NCBI GenBank assembly: GCA_902729315.2
Contig: LR746274.1
Span: 2,693,037 to 2,757,036, forward strand
Reading direction: 5' to 3'
Source: Spirodela intermedia
Lineage: Eukaryota > Streptophyta > Magnoliopsida > Alismatales > Araceae
DNA length: 64,000 nt
Below are positions 1 through 13,444 of the stretch, one piece after another. Below the pieces are notes generated by a model. It did no database searches and was not told the DNA's origin. It saw only the letters and a list, made by a program, of their open reading frames with translations. The position numbers were made by a program, and so were the translations under genes. Each line of letters starts with the position of its first letter. Within the stretch, counting starts at the first letter, position 1.

Positions 1-36
1 ACGGTGGGGTCTGCGGGGAGGCACCATCGTCGGCTT

Positions 37-38
<2 letters not shown>

Positions 39-70
<32 letters not shown>
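39..70 (+). repeat. (CT)n microsatellite in APSE 5' leader
   Basis: An uninterrupted CT dinucleotide run ends 86 bases before the APSE ATG. It is pyrimidine-rich on the coding strand and probably lies in the 5' UTR or core promoter. Confidence 0.85.
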
Positions 71-71
<1 letters not shown>

Positions 72-156
72 GCTATCTGGGTTTCGCGTTGCGGCTTCCA
101 AACAGTTCGTACTGTTCATCCTGTTATCATCCGCTGTTCAGGTCCCTACGGCAGCC

Positions 157-3100
157 ATGAGGTCCCCTCTTTCTTCATCCTTCGGCTCCATCTCGCTCTT
201 ACTGGGGCTCACCCTCCTCTGCAGGTTGATACAACAGAATCCTCTCTCCCTCTCTCTTTCTCTTTCTTGGTCTCTCAATCTGTGAGTATCTCTGAGTCGT
301 AATCATGTGCATGCGCCGGTTATGACTCTTCGATTTCACAAAATATGGATACCCCTTCACCGGCTTCTACAGGGCCTGGTTTTCTTTATCTTCATTCATG
401 GATTCTCAGAGGGAGGGGAAGGTTTTCTATCTCCCGCTAATTATCACTGTTTAATCCCTGGCTTTCCATTCCCTTGCGACTGAACTTATATGATCACACA
501 GAAAAGTAGAAGACCCTGTTCATCCCTCCCTCCCTCTCTGTCTCTGTCTCTCTCCCTCTCGCTTATGATGCATGCTACCAATGGGGCAGGGTATCCAGAG
601 CCTCCTCTCCAGGGGAGCTTGCAAGGACGCCGCCCAGAGGCTGGAATTCTTATGATTCTTACTCCTGGATCATCAGCGAAGAAGACTTCCTTGCCAATTC
701 GGAGATCGTCTCCAAGAGACTCCTGCAATATGGGTACGAGGTAGGGGGTGGGCTCCCTCAGAACCCGTGCCTGATCTGATGCAATGTTCTTCCGTCTTTC
801 TGCTCGTTCTCAGACGATCTTTCTGCAGTACGTTGTGGTGGACTTCCTCTGGTACCGGCGGCTCGCCAGTGGATCGTACACCGACGCCTATGGGTTCGAC
901 TCCATTGACGAATGGGGAAGAGTGGTGCCAGACCCCGAGAGATGGCCGTCCTCCAGGGGCGGCAAGGGGTTCACAGAGGTCGCCCGGAAGGTCCACGACA
1001 TGGGTCTGAAGTTTGGGATCCACGCCATGAGAGGGATCAGTGCTCAGGCAGTCAACAGTAACACACCCATCCTAGACGTCACCACGGTATCCTCTCTCGG
1101 TTCATCCCCATGCGTTGTTCTTCACTTGTTGACTCATAAGCTGATACTGATTTCTGAATTTTCTTGTGGGAAAAATTCCGTAAAAAATATGGCGAAATTA
1201 GATGAACTGATCGGCATTCTTGGGTGTTCTTCATTCCTTGAGCAAGTATGGATCATAATTTTCAGTTATTTTTTCTAAGAGGGTTGAAAATAAGATCTTG
1301 ACCCACCTGCTCATGGTCCTCTTTGTTTCATTCGTTGACCATTGGATAGAACATGATTTCTGGGTTTTTTTTTTCCTTAGAGAGTTGATAACTAGAGATA
1401 ATAACTTCTCTGGTTCTTGATTTTGACATAGAGATTTAATGGTGTTTCTGATCAGGGAACCGCTTACAGTGAGGATAATCGCCCTTGGGGCGCAAAGGAT
1501 GTGGGGATGAGGGAGCGGGCATGTGCTTGGATGACTCACGGATTCATGAGCGTGGATACACAAACTAGGGCAGGGAGGGCCTTCCTCCGGTCTCTCTACA
1601 GACAGTACGCTGACTGGGGCGTTGACTTTGGTGAGAACCCTGTTGACCCTATTCACTCTTCATCACTCTTCTTAACGTTTTTTTTTTTCCCCTCTCACCA
1701 TTAATCAATTCGCAGTGAAGCTCGACTGTGTCTTTGGGGAGGACTTTGATGAAGCGGAAATCAAGACTGTGTCTGAGGTGAAGAAAATCATTAATTTTTA
1801 GTGGGACACTTATGATTGCCATGCTTTTTTATATAGATAAACTTATGATGATTCTATTACTATTTATAAAAAAAATTCAATGGCGGGTTATTTTCAGATC
1901 CTGGCTGAGCTTGAACGGCCCATGGTTTTCTCTCTCTCTCCGGGAAAGTACGCGATGCCCAGCATGGCAGAGAACATAAAAGATCTCGTTAATATGTACA
2001 GAATCACAGCTGACGACTGGGATATATGGAGTCAGGTGGAAGAACACTTTGATGCTGCAAGGTATCCTCCTTAATCTTCTTTATTGGGAAAGTTTTGGGG
2101 CGAATTTATGACTGGAATTTTACGGCCAGCCCCAGAAAGCAGTGGGTTCAACCAGACCGGGACCTGAAAATCCTGGTTTTGACATTTGGAGGGCATTCTT
2201 CTCGGATTGGTCACTGTGTTTGCTCCTTCTTAGGGACTTTGCAGCGTCACAGCTCATAGGGGCTGCCGGGTTTCATGGAAGGTCATGGCCAGACTTGGAC
2301 ATGCTTCCTCTCGGGTGGCTCACTGATCCAGGCAAGATATAATCTGCTCTGTTTGCTCATGCGGCATGAGCGTTGACTATATCTGGTATGTTTCTAGGGG
2401 CAAACCATGGTCCAAGTAGACGATGCAGGCTTACTCTCGATGAACAGAAGACCCAGGTTCAGCCCTCCTCCTTATTACCATATTTCTACTGCTAATTATT
2501 CGTATTATTCATGTTCCTGATTAAACCCTCCGGGCAGATCACACTCTGGTCAATGGCGAGGTCTCCTCTCATGTTCGGAGGAGACTTGAAGAGGATCGAT
2601 GACATCACCTTTGACCTCATTACGAACCCCGCCCTGCTGGAAATCAACGCTTTCAGTGTAAAAAATATGGAGGTATTCCTCTTCTGGGATGATTTTCCTT
2701 TTTTATTTTTATTTTTTATTACCTGAAGTAGATAACATCAATTATGTTTGGGCCTCCATGCAGTTTTCGCTTATTAGCACGACAGAAGATCATGAGAGGC
2801 GGCGGCGTCCTTTTCAAGATGGAAAGATATTAAGTCTGACCAGTTGTGAGGATCCCAAGGTCAAGGGTTGGCATAAGATGGTCAACGCCGGAGATAAAGA
2901 CCTCATCTGCTGGAAGAACAGCCGGGCAAACGAGAGATCCTTCTGTCTTCACAGCACCCAACCTCTTTTGGCATCGTGGGCATCGCTCAGCTGTCTAATC
3001 TGCCTGATTAACACGAGTTTTCTGTGCTTATTGTGCTAATGTGTGATGCCAGGGGTGAAGAGATCGCGTATAGAGAGAACTATGACGGAAGCTTTCACTT

Positions 3101-4016
3101 GCTGTCAAATGGGGAAGCTGGTAGGTGCATAGGGGGGTCTTCGAGCACAAAGATGACAAAGTCAACGGCGAAGAGCAGCTTCATCTCCCCCTGCAAGTGG
3201 AGTGCCAACCAGGTTTGCGATGTCTGGTTCTGGATTAGCAATTACTAGTTGTGATCATTAAGGGACTCAAGAATGATTAATCTGTGCCACAGATGTGGGT
3301 ATTAAACGGCAATGGGACCCTTAAGAGCAGCTACTCCGGTCTCTGTGCATCAGTCAACGCTGAGAAGGGTATGCAGTTTAGAAGGCCATAAATCCAGAAT
3401 CTTTCATTTACTAAAGCAACTACTTTCCTGCAGAAAATTCAGGTTATGGGGGAATGCGGTCGTGGGTTGCTAGAGGAAGAAGAGGTCAACTCGTTTCTTC
3501 ATGATAGATCACATCAATTATTGAATATATTTTTAATTTATCAGCATATTTCAGTCTTGTCCATCTTGTTTGAACCCCCAAGATCAGGCAGCAAAAAAGA
3601 ACCAAAAAAAAAAAAAAAACGGTGATGACTCATTTTTCTCTACTCAACTACGCGTTGACCCATCCTTTTTTTTTTTCGGTTTCTATCGCAATCAGGTGAA
3701 TAAATATCCGGAATTGAATCAATTAGCATGCCTTGACCATACCAACCTTTCAGGAAATTTTTGCTCATGTTCTTCAAATCATGTATGCTTTATAGGTGAG
3801 ATATACTTTGCCATCTTCAATCTGAATCCCACAAGTTCGTCAGCCTCCGTGAGAATCGAGGATTTGGCGATGGCTGTCGATTTTGGACCATTAATCGGAA
3901 GATCCTGCAATGCCACGGAAGCTTGGAGTGGGATGATCTTGAGTCAACTCAGTGATTCACTCTCAGCTGATGTCAACGGGCATGGATGCGCACTCTTCAT
4001 TATCTCTTGCGTGTAG
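157..4016 (+). CDS. APSE: GH27 beta-L-arabinopyranosidase/alpha-galactosidase (APSE-like), 14 exons
   Basis: Exons 157-224, 590-740, 829-1086, 1456-1630, 1716-1777, 1898-2061, 2234-2331, 2398-2456, 2538-2672, 2764-2975, 3053-3212, 3293-3368, 3434-3484, 3796-4016; all phases agree and give 629 aa. An N-terminal hydrophobic stretch (residues 1-22) looks like a signal peptide, so the enzyme should be secreted. The GH27 barrel opens at PPRGWNS (37-43), the likely nucleophile is D221 in VKLDC, and the likely acid/base is D277 in the R-x3-D motif RITAD. The C-terminal part (about 400-629) is the family's beta-rich/lectin-like region. Members remove beta-L-arabinopyranose and alpha-galactose from arabinogalactan proteins in the wall (Arabidopsis At3g26380 from memory). 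Intron 7 (2332-2397) uses a GC donor. An AATAAA lies 23 bases after the stop. The promoter is cut by the window edge. The family call is firm; the substrate is inferred. Confidence 0.9.
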
Positions 4017-5300
4017 CTGTTGGAGGTAAGAGAAGGGGAATAAATGCTGTATTTTTATTTTATTAATTTATTTTCTCTGGGATTCTTACCATTAACGTCA
4101 TGATTTTATTCCTTGACTAGCTGCAATATTTCATATGCGAATATATTTATCATGTAAATATTAAAAGGGAAAAGATAGCTTGAAAAAAATCTTCTGGAAG
4201 TTTCTTTCCATGCTTTGGGAGGATAATGTACACGTGGAGAGGAATGAATGGGGGTTCCCCATTGGATAAGGAAAAGTGATAGCCGAGTCATGGGTTTTAC
4301 TGGGGTTGACTTTTTTCCATTGGTCCAAAGTGAGCATGAAAGCGGCGAGTGTGCCGAATTCCCACAATTTTGCATTTTTACCCTGCTACAGTTACAAACG
4401 CAAAATTTGCAGTTGCAAGAAGCAGAATTGTAGTCAAGCCCTTCCCAGCTCGGAATATCTGTACTTCCGAGGCTAGAACGAATGAAACATTTCTCGGAGG
4501 GTTTTATTTTCGATCAGCCGTTTTTATTCTTTCTCGATGGTTGTTAATTTCAACGTCTTCCCATCAGAAGAGTATATCTCCAATTATGTTTCTTACGATA
4601 ACGCACCTGCACGTTTTAATCACGGTGAAGGCACACATTTATATTTATATATAATATATTTTTACATCCATAAAAATATTTAAGCCAAAATAGATTTTTT
4701 AAAAAAAATAAATTTGAATTCTACAGATTTCCCTTAAGGGAAAGTATCCTTCTCTCTCTCTCTCTCTCTCTGTTTGTCTCTCTAGACGGATTCCAATCAG
4801 ATTGCGGCAGGCCTTCGGGGCGGGGGGGTGTGGATAGAAGGGTAGTGGGGCCCACTTTGGTGCGTGGTGCCGCCTCCCTAATTTGTTCGTGTCCTGGCGG
4901 CGTGTGGCAGACGGGTCTCGAGGAAAGTCTTCGTTTTTGTGCTTGGCTTGCCCTCCCGCCGCCGCAACGGTCATCAGCGCGCGTCTCCGGTTGGTGGGGC
5001 CACGTGGCAAAGGAGGAGACGTGCTCTCCTCTCGTCGCAGCGGACGGCGTGGGATGCGGTCTGACGCGGACTGAGGTCCCGCTCTGAGGACGCGGGAAGG
5101 GTGGTCGCATTTTAGCCGCTGAGTTGCCACGTACCTCGCCGACGGAGGGTAAAATCGTCATTTAAGTGGAGCCGGGGCGGTAGGGGCTGGATAGACCGGT
5201 ACGTGGCGGGATGTAGTACCTTCAGAAGGGGTGTCGACCTCGAAATCCTCTTCGTGGGCCCTCCTTTTCGCCATCTCCGCTTGGCGACTGTTGACCGAGA
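4017..5300. other. Spacer between APSE and QS; QS promoter
   Basis: The first ~680 bases are AT-rich 3' flank of APSE. From about 4740 the composition becomes GC-rich, with a (CT)n run at 4751-4772 and a perfect G-box at 4999-5008. ORFs on both strands here have no family resemblance. I see no gene. Confidence 0.7.
4999..5008. promoter_or_regulatory. Perfect palindromic G-box (GCCACGTGGC)
   Basis: The 10-base palindrome GCCACGTGGC lies about 437 bases upstream of the QS start codon and 293 bases upstream of its TATA box. G-boxes bind bZIP and bHLH factors; that it is used for QS is inference. Confidence 0.5.
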
Positions 5301-5308
5301 TATAAATA
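5301..5308 (+). promoter_or_regulatory. TATA box of quinolinate synthase gene
   Basis: TATAAATA is followed by a CT-rich stretch (about 5336-5356) where transcription probably starts, giving a leader of about 110 bases before the ATG at 5445. A W-box core (TTGACC) sits at 5291-5296, just upstream. Confidence 0.65.
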
Positions 5309-5444
5309 CCCTGGGCTTGCTTTCCCTCCTTTCACCTCTCTCTCTCTCTCTCTCTCCCCTCACCCTCTCACATTGTGGGTAGTCTGCTGCCGCTGCATCT
5401 TCTTCTTCTGTCTCTGCGTGAAGAGAGAGAGAAGGCGGAAGGTA

Positions 5445-8167
5445 ATGGAATCTCTGGTGGTGGCGGATGGGGGGGCATCAACGTCGAGCCTCCTCGGCCT
5501 CGGTGTCGGCCTTGCCGGCGGCGGCCCGGGCTACATATCCCACGGCCGCCGGCGGATCGGGTCGGGAACATCGCTGAGCAGCTTCGGGTGGAGGAAGCGG
5601 AAGGGCTGCGCCCCCTTGAGATGCCTGAAGGATCATAATTCCGCTGCTGGTCACAGCGAGCCTGGGGTCTCCTGCTCTGCCGTTGCTCGTGAGGCTCCCT
5701 CTGCGCCTTCCTCCTCCGTCTACCAGGGAGGGGACGCGAACCCTCCCCGACTGCGGCTCCAGCAGATCGCTGACGAGTTCCACTCCCTGCCGGAGCCGAT
5801 CGACCGCGTCAAGCGGCTGCTCGATTACGCTGCTCGTCTCTCGCCGCTCCCTGATGCTGATCGCACGCCGGCGAACCGCGTCATGGGATGCACCGCGCAG
5901 GTGTGGCTCGCGGCCTCCATGGACGACAGCGGTCGGATGCGTTTCGCGGCGGACAGCGACTCGGAGATTACGCGGGGTTTCTGCTCCTGTCTGATCTCGG
6001 TCCTCGACGGGGCGGCGCCGGATGAGGTGATGAAGATGCGAACGGAGGACCTGTCAGAGTTGAACGTGGTCGGAAGGGCGGCGGGCGGGAAGACTATGTC
6101 GAGGGTGAACACGTGGCACAACGTTCTTCTGAGCATGCAAAAGCGGACCAAGGCGATTGTTGCAAAAAGGAACGGAGAGCAGCCAGTGGATCCTTTTCCG
6201 TCGATGGTGATCAGCGTGGACGGAATCCAGCCAAAGGGTAGTTACGCCGAAGCTCAGGTGAGCTTCGCACCCTTTGCCTTGTCGAATGGTGATGCTTAAG
6301 TTGGGCTGTGGGAGTGTGCATCTTTCTAGCTGTACTATTTGCTGATAGTTCTCCATTCCTGTACCTCTCTCTCCCTCTCCGTGTCTTTCTTTTTGTCTGT
6401 CTGTCGGTCTCTGTCTCTGTTTCTGTCTCTCTCTTCTCCCCCACCCCTCGCGCACAGTCTGCGTGTATATGTGCTGCAGACGTTATTGCATTAGGAAAGC
6501 GCGAGTGCACTGCGTGTAGTTTAAATCATTCCACGGATCGAACGTGCTTGTACTTTCTGTTTGGAAAAAGGGGTGATGAAGGATTTTTTCCCCAGCCGTT
6601 GGGGAAAGGGGTCGAGTGAGGATGTGATGATCTTAATATTCTCAGTGTTAAATGATGCGGAAGCTTGAAAATCAGCTTTTGGGAGGGATTGTCAACAAAA
6701 TGTTCTGGATTTTAAGGCATACAACGTGATTCATGGATTGCTTTAGAGAGATCAATCTTCTCATACGGATGAATGAATCGTGAAACATGCTGATCTATGC
6801 AGAAAGTGGTCGGCATTTCAGATTTCTTTCAGTGCACATACTCCGGTTTTGTAGAGGCTTTCGTTGCAGCCTTAGGCGTTACTATTTTTATCTATGAATC
6901 AATTTCCTTAATCTTTTAATTACCCTGTGATGAATGTTTTTATGTGTGTGAAAATGAAAGATGTGTGGACGTTCTGATCTAAGGCACGGGCTCTGTTTTA
7001 GTAGTGTCATTCTAGCTCTTGAAAAATATGCATAGATAGTCTTTTTTCCGCATATATCACTTCTTGAACTTCATGAACTTTTAAGCAATTTCCCAATATT
7101 AAATTTAAGTGTTAATCCAGGCAAAGTATCTATCACCTGATAACTTCAGGGTTAGTGAACTCGTTGATATGCTGAAAGAGAAGAAAATTGGTGTTGTGGC
7201 GCATTTCTACATGGACCCAGAAGTGCAGGGAGTCCTTACTGCTGCACAAAAACTCTGGCCTCACATCCATATATCTGACTCATTGGTAATGGCGGACAGA
7301 GCTGTGAATATGGCAAAAGCTGGATGTGAATATATTACTGTTCTTGGCGTGGATTTTATGTCTGAGAATGTCCGCGCAATTCTGGATCAAGCTGGTTTTG
7401 AGAAGGTAATAGTTCAAATCATTTATCCTGTCTTTTTTTTTTAATTTTCTGCTTGTCCTAAAGCTTGCATATAAGTACCAAAAATATATTTTGACATGGA
7501 TACAGAAAGTACAAGTCTATTTTTCACCTGAAAGAAACTTAATAATGTATACCGTTAAAACGCTTCAATATGTATGTATTAATTTAGCAAAAGCCAATTC
7601 CTCCTGCATTTTTTGAAGTAATTTTCAAGGAAGCTTATGCTTCATCCACACGATTTTTAATCCATTATCACAGGAAGGTGTGCTACTCCTCTTCCTACAA
7701 AATTTTTACAGTTTCCATGTTTGATTCAGAGACTGATGGAATCACTCAGATGTCAGATTTTCATGTGTCATTCTTTCCTGGAGATGCAAGCGTGCCTCTT
7801 GGTGCGGGAAGAATCTCAAAAGTGTCATTATAATTTCATATCTATGAAGCTTCCCAGTATGTTTTCAGTTTCTTTTAGTTGTTGTGTAAGAGCAAATAAG
7901 AAAGACGGATGAGTTTTCATTTGTTGAAATGATATAGGACTGTTGAATCAAATAACCAATGCCTCTAATTGGCTTTCTATGCTATTTTGCTCTTATTTTC
8001 TTAATTCAAACACTTTATCGAAAAATCAAATCGATAATACATTGAAAATATATAACTCAAAGGATCGCTAGTGGTGCCGTATCTGGTGGATCATGTGTCC
8101 CCCGGTGTACAAAATCTATATTTTAATACGTCTGTGGTAGGCGTTTGTGACTTATTTCCCCTTTCAT

Positions 8168-8225
<58 letters not shown>

Positions 8226-11200
8226 AATATTACTTTGTTTAGTATGGTCTTAAATCACTTTATTTCACCATACTTTATTCCAAATCAAACTTCCGTTACC
8301 ATAATTCCAACATAAGTTGATTCATAGTCTTATTTTATGATAACATATATCTTTACAAAATTCTCCCAGTGTCTGATTAACAAAATCAGGTTGTCCATTT
8401 TGCTCCGCAAAGGAATCTATTCTGAAAGTTTATTTTCTTCCAGTTGCTAATAGTGAGAGGTTCATTGCAGGTCGTCGTGTACAGGATGTCAAGTGACCAA
8501 ATTGGTTGCTCTTTGGCAGATGCAGCAGCCAGTCAAGCCTATCTGAATTTTCTAGAAAAAGCATCAAGATCAAAGACCTCCTTGCATGTAATCTATATAA
8601 ACACGTCATTGGAGACAAAAGCCCACAGTCATGAACTTGTTCCAACGATTACCTGCACTTCCTCCAATGTTGTACCAACCATACTGCAGGTACAGTGCTT
8701 GGGAAATTTCATTTAGAATTTACAAGATTATCAAAATTTTGATATTAGGGTTCTTTCTGATTTTACATAGTACAGCATTATGATTTCTCGTATGCTCTCA
8801 CTTATGTGACGGTTTACTTCATCAGGCTTTTGCACAGATACCAGACATAAATGTTTGGTATGGCCCAGATTCTTACATGGGTGCTAACATTGTTGAGCTG
8901 TTTCACCAAATGGCTTGCATGTCAGATGAAGAGATTGCACTGATACATCCGAAACATGATAGGAATTCAATTGGATCATTATTGCCTCGACTACATTTCT
9001 TTCAAGTAAGTTGCATCTCGAATTATATGAGAAGCGGAGTTGTGGCTTCTTATCTAAATGAAGTAAACTTCGAGTTTTACTTTTATTTTCTAGGAATCAT
9101 GGTTAGAAATTTAGCTGTCACCTCATTTTGGATACAATTATGAGTTCTATCCCTTTTCTACTGCATTTTGTCTTTGTGAGTTTTCAGCATTCTTTTCATT
9201 GCATAATTATCTTTCGATTTATTATTTTGTAACATAATTAGTGTTCTTCAGAAGAAAAGTTTTTAAACGTGTAATTTTGTGTCGATATGGTGGATCCATC
9301 ATCTTCCCGAGTTAATGAAAATACATAAACGAAAGTGTGTGCAGCTCCTCAAATCATTATGGCATACCTGCGCGATAAAGAAAAAAGGATTTGCACTAAA
9401 ATGGTGGCTAGTGTGATGAACCATGAAATAACAGACCCATCAAATTGTCCGATAATAACACCAATACCAGAAACAATATCACTCAGAGAGTAATACAAAA
9501 TTTGGACATTATTATCAGTCGGAGAAAAAAATTATTAACACTCTTTGAAAGCTATTTCATATATCACTTAAAATAGAAAAGAACTTATGTTTCTCGATAT
9601 ATTCTTGCTACATCTCACTTAATAGTACAAGATTGGAAGGTTGACATCGAAATCTATGTTACATCGATTATCTATCATGACCTTTAACAGTGGTAACCCC
9701 TTCAGCTAGAGTTCAATTGTTCTATTTGTGTTTTAGACATTTTTTCCTTATCAAAATTTGTAGCATCTGAATTGTCAACTATAAACTAAAAAATTGTCGT
9801 TCCTCAACTTCCAACGTTCATACTCATTTCCTTTTAAAATGTTTGTATTATCAAAGATTCAGAGATGCTTTTGATGCCGCTAACTTCTCCAATATTCTTT
9901 TTTCTTGCTTTATTTATGTACAAGGAGTGCAATTTCCAATCTTACCCATTGGATTTTGTTATTTCTCTTTCTTCTTGGTGTATGTTTTGAGCTTACCATT
10001 TAGGAGTTTTTGATTTTGAATTATTTTGATTCGTTTTTATTTTTTTTAAAAAGCCGTGGAAATTATGTTCAAATTCTCATTTTATCACAATGATAAACCA
10101 AGATCGCTGGAATATTGCCTTAGTGTCTAATGCTATCACTTTGCCACAAGGGGACGGATAAAAGCCACCTTGTCTCGAGAAAGACAGCATCCTGGCAGGA
10201 ATCAGCTCCGGGCAGGAATCGGCTCTTAGGAATTCCTAGAACTATGTTCATAGATATTAGCTTTTAGGCCAGGCTTGGTAATGTGATTTTGACATTGCTG
10301 GATTTTTGGAAATCAGTTGCGAGCACTTTAAATTTTGTTTCTTCGTCATTGTCATCTGTTAAATTCCAGCTGATGCGTGTTAGTAGCACTGATTCTGCAC
10401 GTTTGATCCTCTCAAATAATATTGACGATCTCTGAATAAGGTCCCTATGGTCTTCTTACTCTCTTAGGACCATACGAAATGTATTTTCCATATCTCTGAA
10501 CAGGCGCTGTTAGCCCTCTATTCATGTATCTAAACCACCTCAAGTGGCTTCTACAAACTTATCCCTCAGTACCTCCATCGATCATGAAATCAGATTTTTT
10601 TCGTATTTAAGGATTTATTTTCCCGAGTAAATCACATTCATATTTTCATAATTTTCTTTTCAAATTGAAGCCTTCAAGTGACACTGGTCGTCGGTATTCA
10701 TGAATTTGTGAATTGACACATGTCAAGTCACAACTTCAATCATAAATTTTCACTGGGTCTGCCTATAAGGCTTGATCGTCGGTATTCATGATCCGTTGAG
10801 TAGTAACAGTAAAACTTTTCTGTAGTTCTTGCAGAACTTTAATTGTGACTATCAAAATTTTCTTTCATACTCATTTCGTTCTGATTTTCGAACTGTATGA
10901 AGCACCGAAACGTACGAAAAATATCTGGTTATATGAGAACGAATTGTTCTTGCTTTTTGTGAAGAATGGATAAATGTTTGTCGTGCTGTCGTACTTGGTA
11001 TGATGGGGAAAGTTATAGTCTTTCCTGTAGGTTTGCTGTGAGAATGGAACTCTTACTCACTATTATGTATCACGACGAGTAAAAAGCTTGCATAGCTTCT
11101 CCTGGCTCTTGCATAAGAATTTTATCTGGGTCTCCTGGCTCTTGTATCACGACGAGTAAAAAGCTCTACTTTAGTAACATATTAAGGAAGATCAGAATGA

Positions 11201-13444
11201 AAATTTGATTTGAAATTGAACACATAAATAACAAACCTTATCCTAGTATGAATTTTCGATGGTGAGTTGTCCCAAAAGTTTTGCGTAGTTAATGCCCACC
11301 TATTTTTGTTAGTCAACTCATTTCTACTTCATGCTCTACTTCATGCGTTTGCAAGTTTATCCCATCATCGCTAGTAGAAAATGTTAGTTCTATCATTTAT
11401 GATGATTCATTGTCTTTTGCTGATTTTTATTTTTTTCTTTCATTTCTGAGATGGCTGTCTTCTGTATTCCAGGATGGTACCTGCATTGTACATCACCTCT
11501 TTGGACAGGAAGTTGTACAAAAGATAAAAGAACTTTACTGTGATGCATTCCTGACTGCCCATTTTGAAGTCCCAGGAGAAATGTTCTCCTTGGCCATGGA
11601 GGCGAAAGGAAGAGGGATGGGTGTTGTTGGCTCAACTCAAAATATATTAGATTTCATCAAACAGAAAGTGCAAGAGGCATTGGATAGAGATCACGAGGAC
11701 CACCTTCAGTTTGTATTAGGAACAGAATCAGGAATGATAACCTCTATTGTAGCAGCTGTCCGTGATGTGCTGGGCTCTAATATATCTGCTTCTAGGAAGA
11801 TCGATGTTGAGATCGTGTTCCCTGTCTCATCTGATTCTTTATCGACAGCTTCAGTCAATAAAGCCGAAAGACAGGGTTCTTCTGAATCACATGATCTTAG
11901 TAAACTTACTGTCGTTCCTGGTGTGTCAACTGGTGAAGGCTGCTCTATCCATGGTGGCTGTGCTTCATGTCCATACATGAAGGTTGGCAAATTTACTGAT
12001 TTTCCTGCTTAAGTTCCAGTACATTTGTTATATATCATCCAGATCCTAGTATGGTTAAGAGCTCTTATTTCCGACTGGCAGTTGAAGCGGCACCGATGAT
12101 AATATATTATACTTCCTTCCTTGTGTTCATATTCCTTATTGAATGTGATATTCTACCTTTCATGGATGAAAAGGATTCAGTTCCACCAACAGTAAGAGGC
12201 CCGAAAGGCTTTTCATGAGTGAGCTTGTCTAGCATTCAATCTTTTAATACCATTTGTAGTTTTACTCGGTTAACAGATTAACATAGATAAAACTGATTTC
12301 ATGTTCAAATGTCACCTGTCACGTGTGGATTTCCACTTTTTTCAGCGACCCTGCTTAGCATTTTTGTTACTGCTCATAGCAGGATTGATTTAACTTGTAT
12401 AGGTTATTTCCTTTAATGTCGTATGTACATCTCCCCTTTACCAAAGTGAGGATTTAATTCTATAGTCTTTCAAGATTTGGCCCAAGGACACGATGTCTTG
12501 ATAAATACAGAGGACAATAATGAGAAAATCGAGAATCCTTGTGGAGATTGCTTGTGTTCGTTCGTCATTCCATTGCTTGCTTTGATTATTATCAGTCCCT
12601 CATCGTTATGTATGCTCATTGATCGGGCGAAGCCATGAAGTTTACAATCACTTTCCTCCCTCATTCCATTTTCTTCGTTTTCTTATTACTCTTTATCTAT
12701 ATATATATATATATTCATAAGTTCTATTCATTATCTCTCAACATGAATTATGCGCAAATTCTTATTTTCATCCCGAAGAAAATGTTGCATTACATGAAAT
12801 TTGTTTTACTTAATTTGATTTTATTGTGCTTTCAGATGAATTCCCTCAGCTCGTTGCTAAAAGTTTGTCATCAACTCCCTGATGCCAAGGATCTTCTTTC
12901 GGGATACGAAGCTGAAAGATTCAGCTCGACCACACCTCAAGGACGATCTGTTGCTGATGTTGGGTGTGAGCCAATCTTGCACATGAGGCATTTCCAGGTC
13001 AGTCCATACTTAGCACCTTCTCCCACCCCCAAACGAATAATCCAAATTCCATCTACAGATTATGGTGATATATATGAAATTTGACGTGTGCGCCCATATG
13101 CCGTGCTGCCGTGCGCATCCGGCATGCCGCCGTGCACATGTGCTGTGCCATGCCTTTCTGAGGCGCACGCTGTGTTGTAATCAATGTTTTTAATAAAATT
13201 TCCTCTTTCTTTCTCCTCTGGATAAACATCTTTGTTTGCACCATAGGAGATAATCCCACTCCCTAGAGGGAGTATTTCTCTACCCATCTAAAAGAACAGA
13301 CTATTTTGGTGGTCTGTATGTCCCTTTCATCTGATATATATTCTGCCTTTGCCTCTTTTATTTATTCAGGCATATAAAGAACTGCCACAAAAGCTTGTTC
13401 ATCAAATAGTCGATTGGGAGAGCAACAGCACGGCCATATCATGA
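5445..13444 (+). CDS. QS: Quinolinate synthase, plastid SufE-NadA fusion, 7 exons
   Basis: Exons 5445-6257, 7121-7405, 8471-8689, 8826-9005, 11473-11982, 12836-12997, 13370-13444, all phase 0; 747 aa. NadA condenses iminoaspartate with dihydroxyacetone phosphate to quinolinate, the entry of de novo NAD synthesis in plastids. Residues 1 to about 100 are low-complexity, Ser/Gly/Arg-rich and fit a transit peptide. A SufE domain (about 105-235) carries the active-site Cys149 in VMGCTAQVW and would activate NadA's oxygen-labile 4Fe-4S cluster. NadA runs from 272 (AHFYMDPEVQG, TLVLG-like VLGVDFMSENV, GTESGM). Cysteines in GCSIHGGCASCPYMK (653-669) and DVGCEPILHMRH are candidate cluster ligands. Introns 1 and 4 are 0.86 and 2.47 kb. 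The start was taken at the first in-frame ATG after the TATA box. Arabidopsis counterpart is OLD5/QS. Confidence 0.95.
8170..8221 (+). repeat. (CT)26 microsatellite in QS intron 2
   Basis: A pure CT run of about 52 bases lies about 250 bases before exon 3. No coding overlap. Confidence 0.9.
11068..11165 (+). repeat. Interleaved short direct repeats in QS intron 4
   Basis: A 21-base block beginning TATCACGACGAG occurs at 11068-11088 and 11145-11165. Between them a 14-base block (TCTCCTGGCTCTTG) occurs twice, at 11098-11111 and 11131-11144, so the order is A-B-B-A. This looks like local slippage or repair-mediated copying. Confidence 0.8.

Noticed and set aside
4699-5161. Overlapping long minus-strand ORFs before QS
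   Set aside because: They are GC-rich promoter reading frames with no family resemblance, and they overlap the G-box and CT run.
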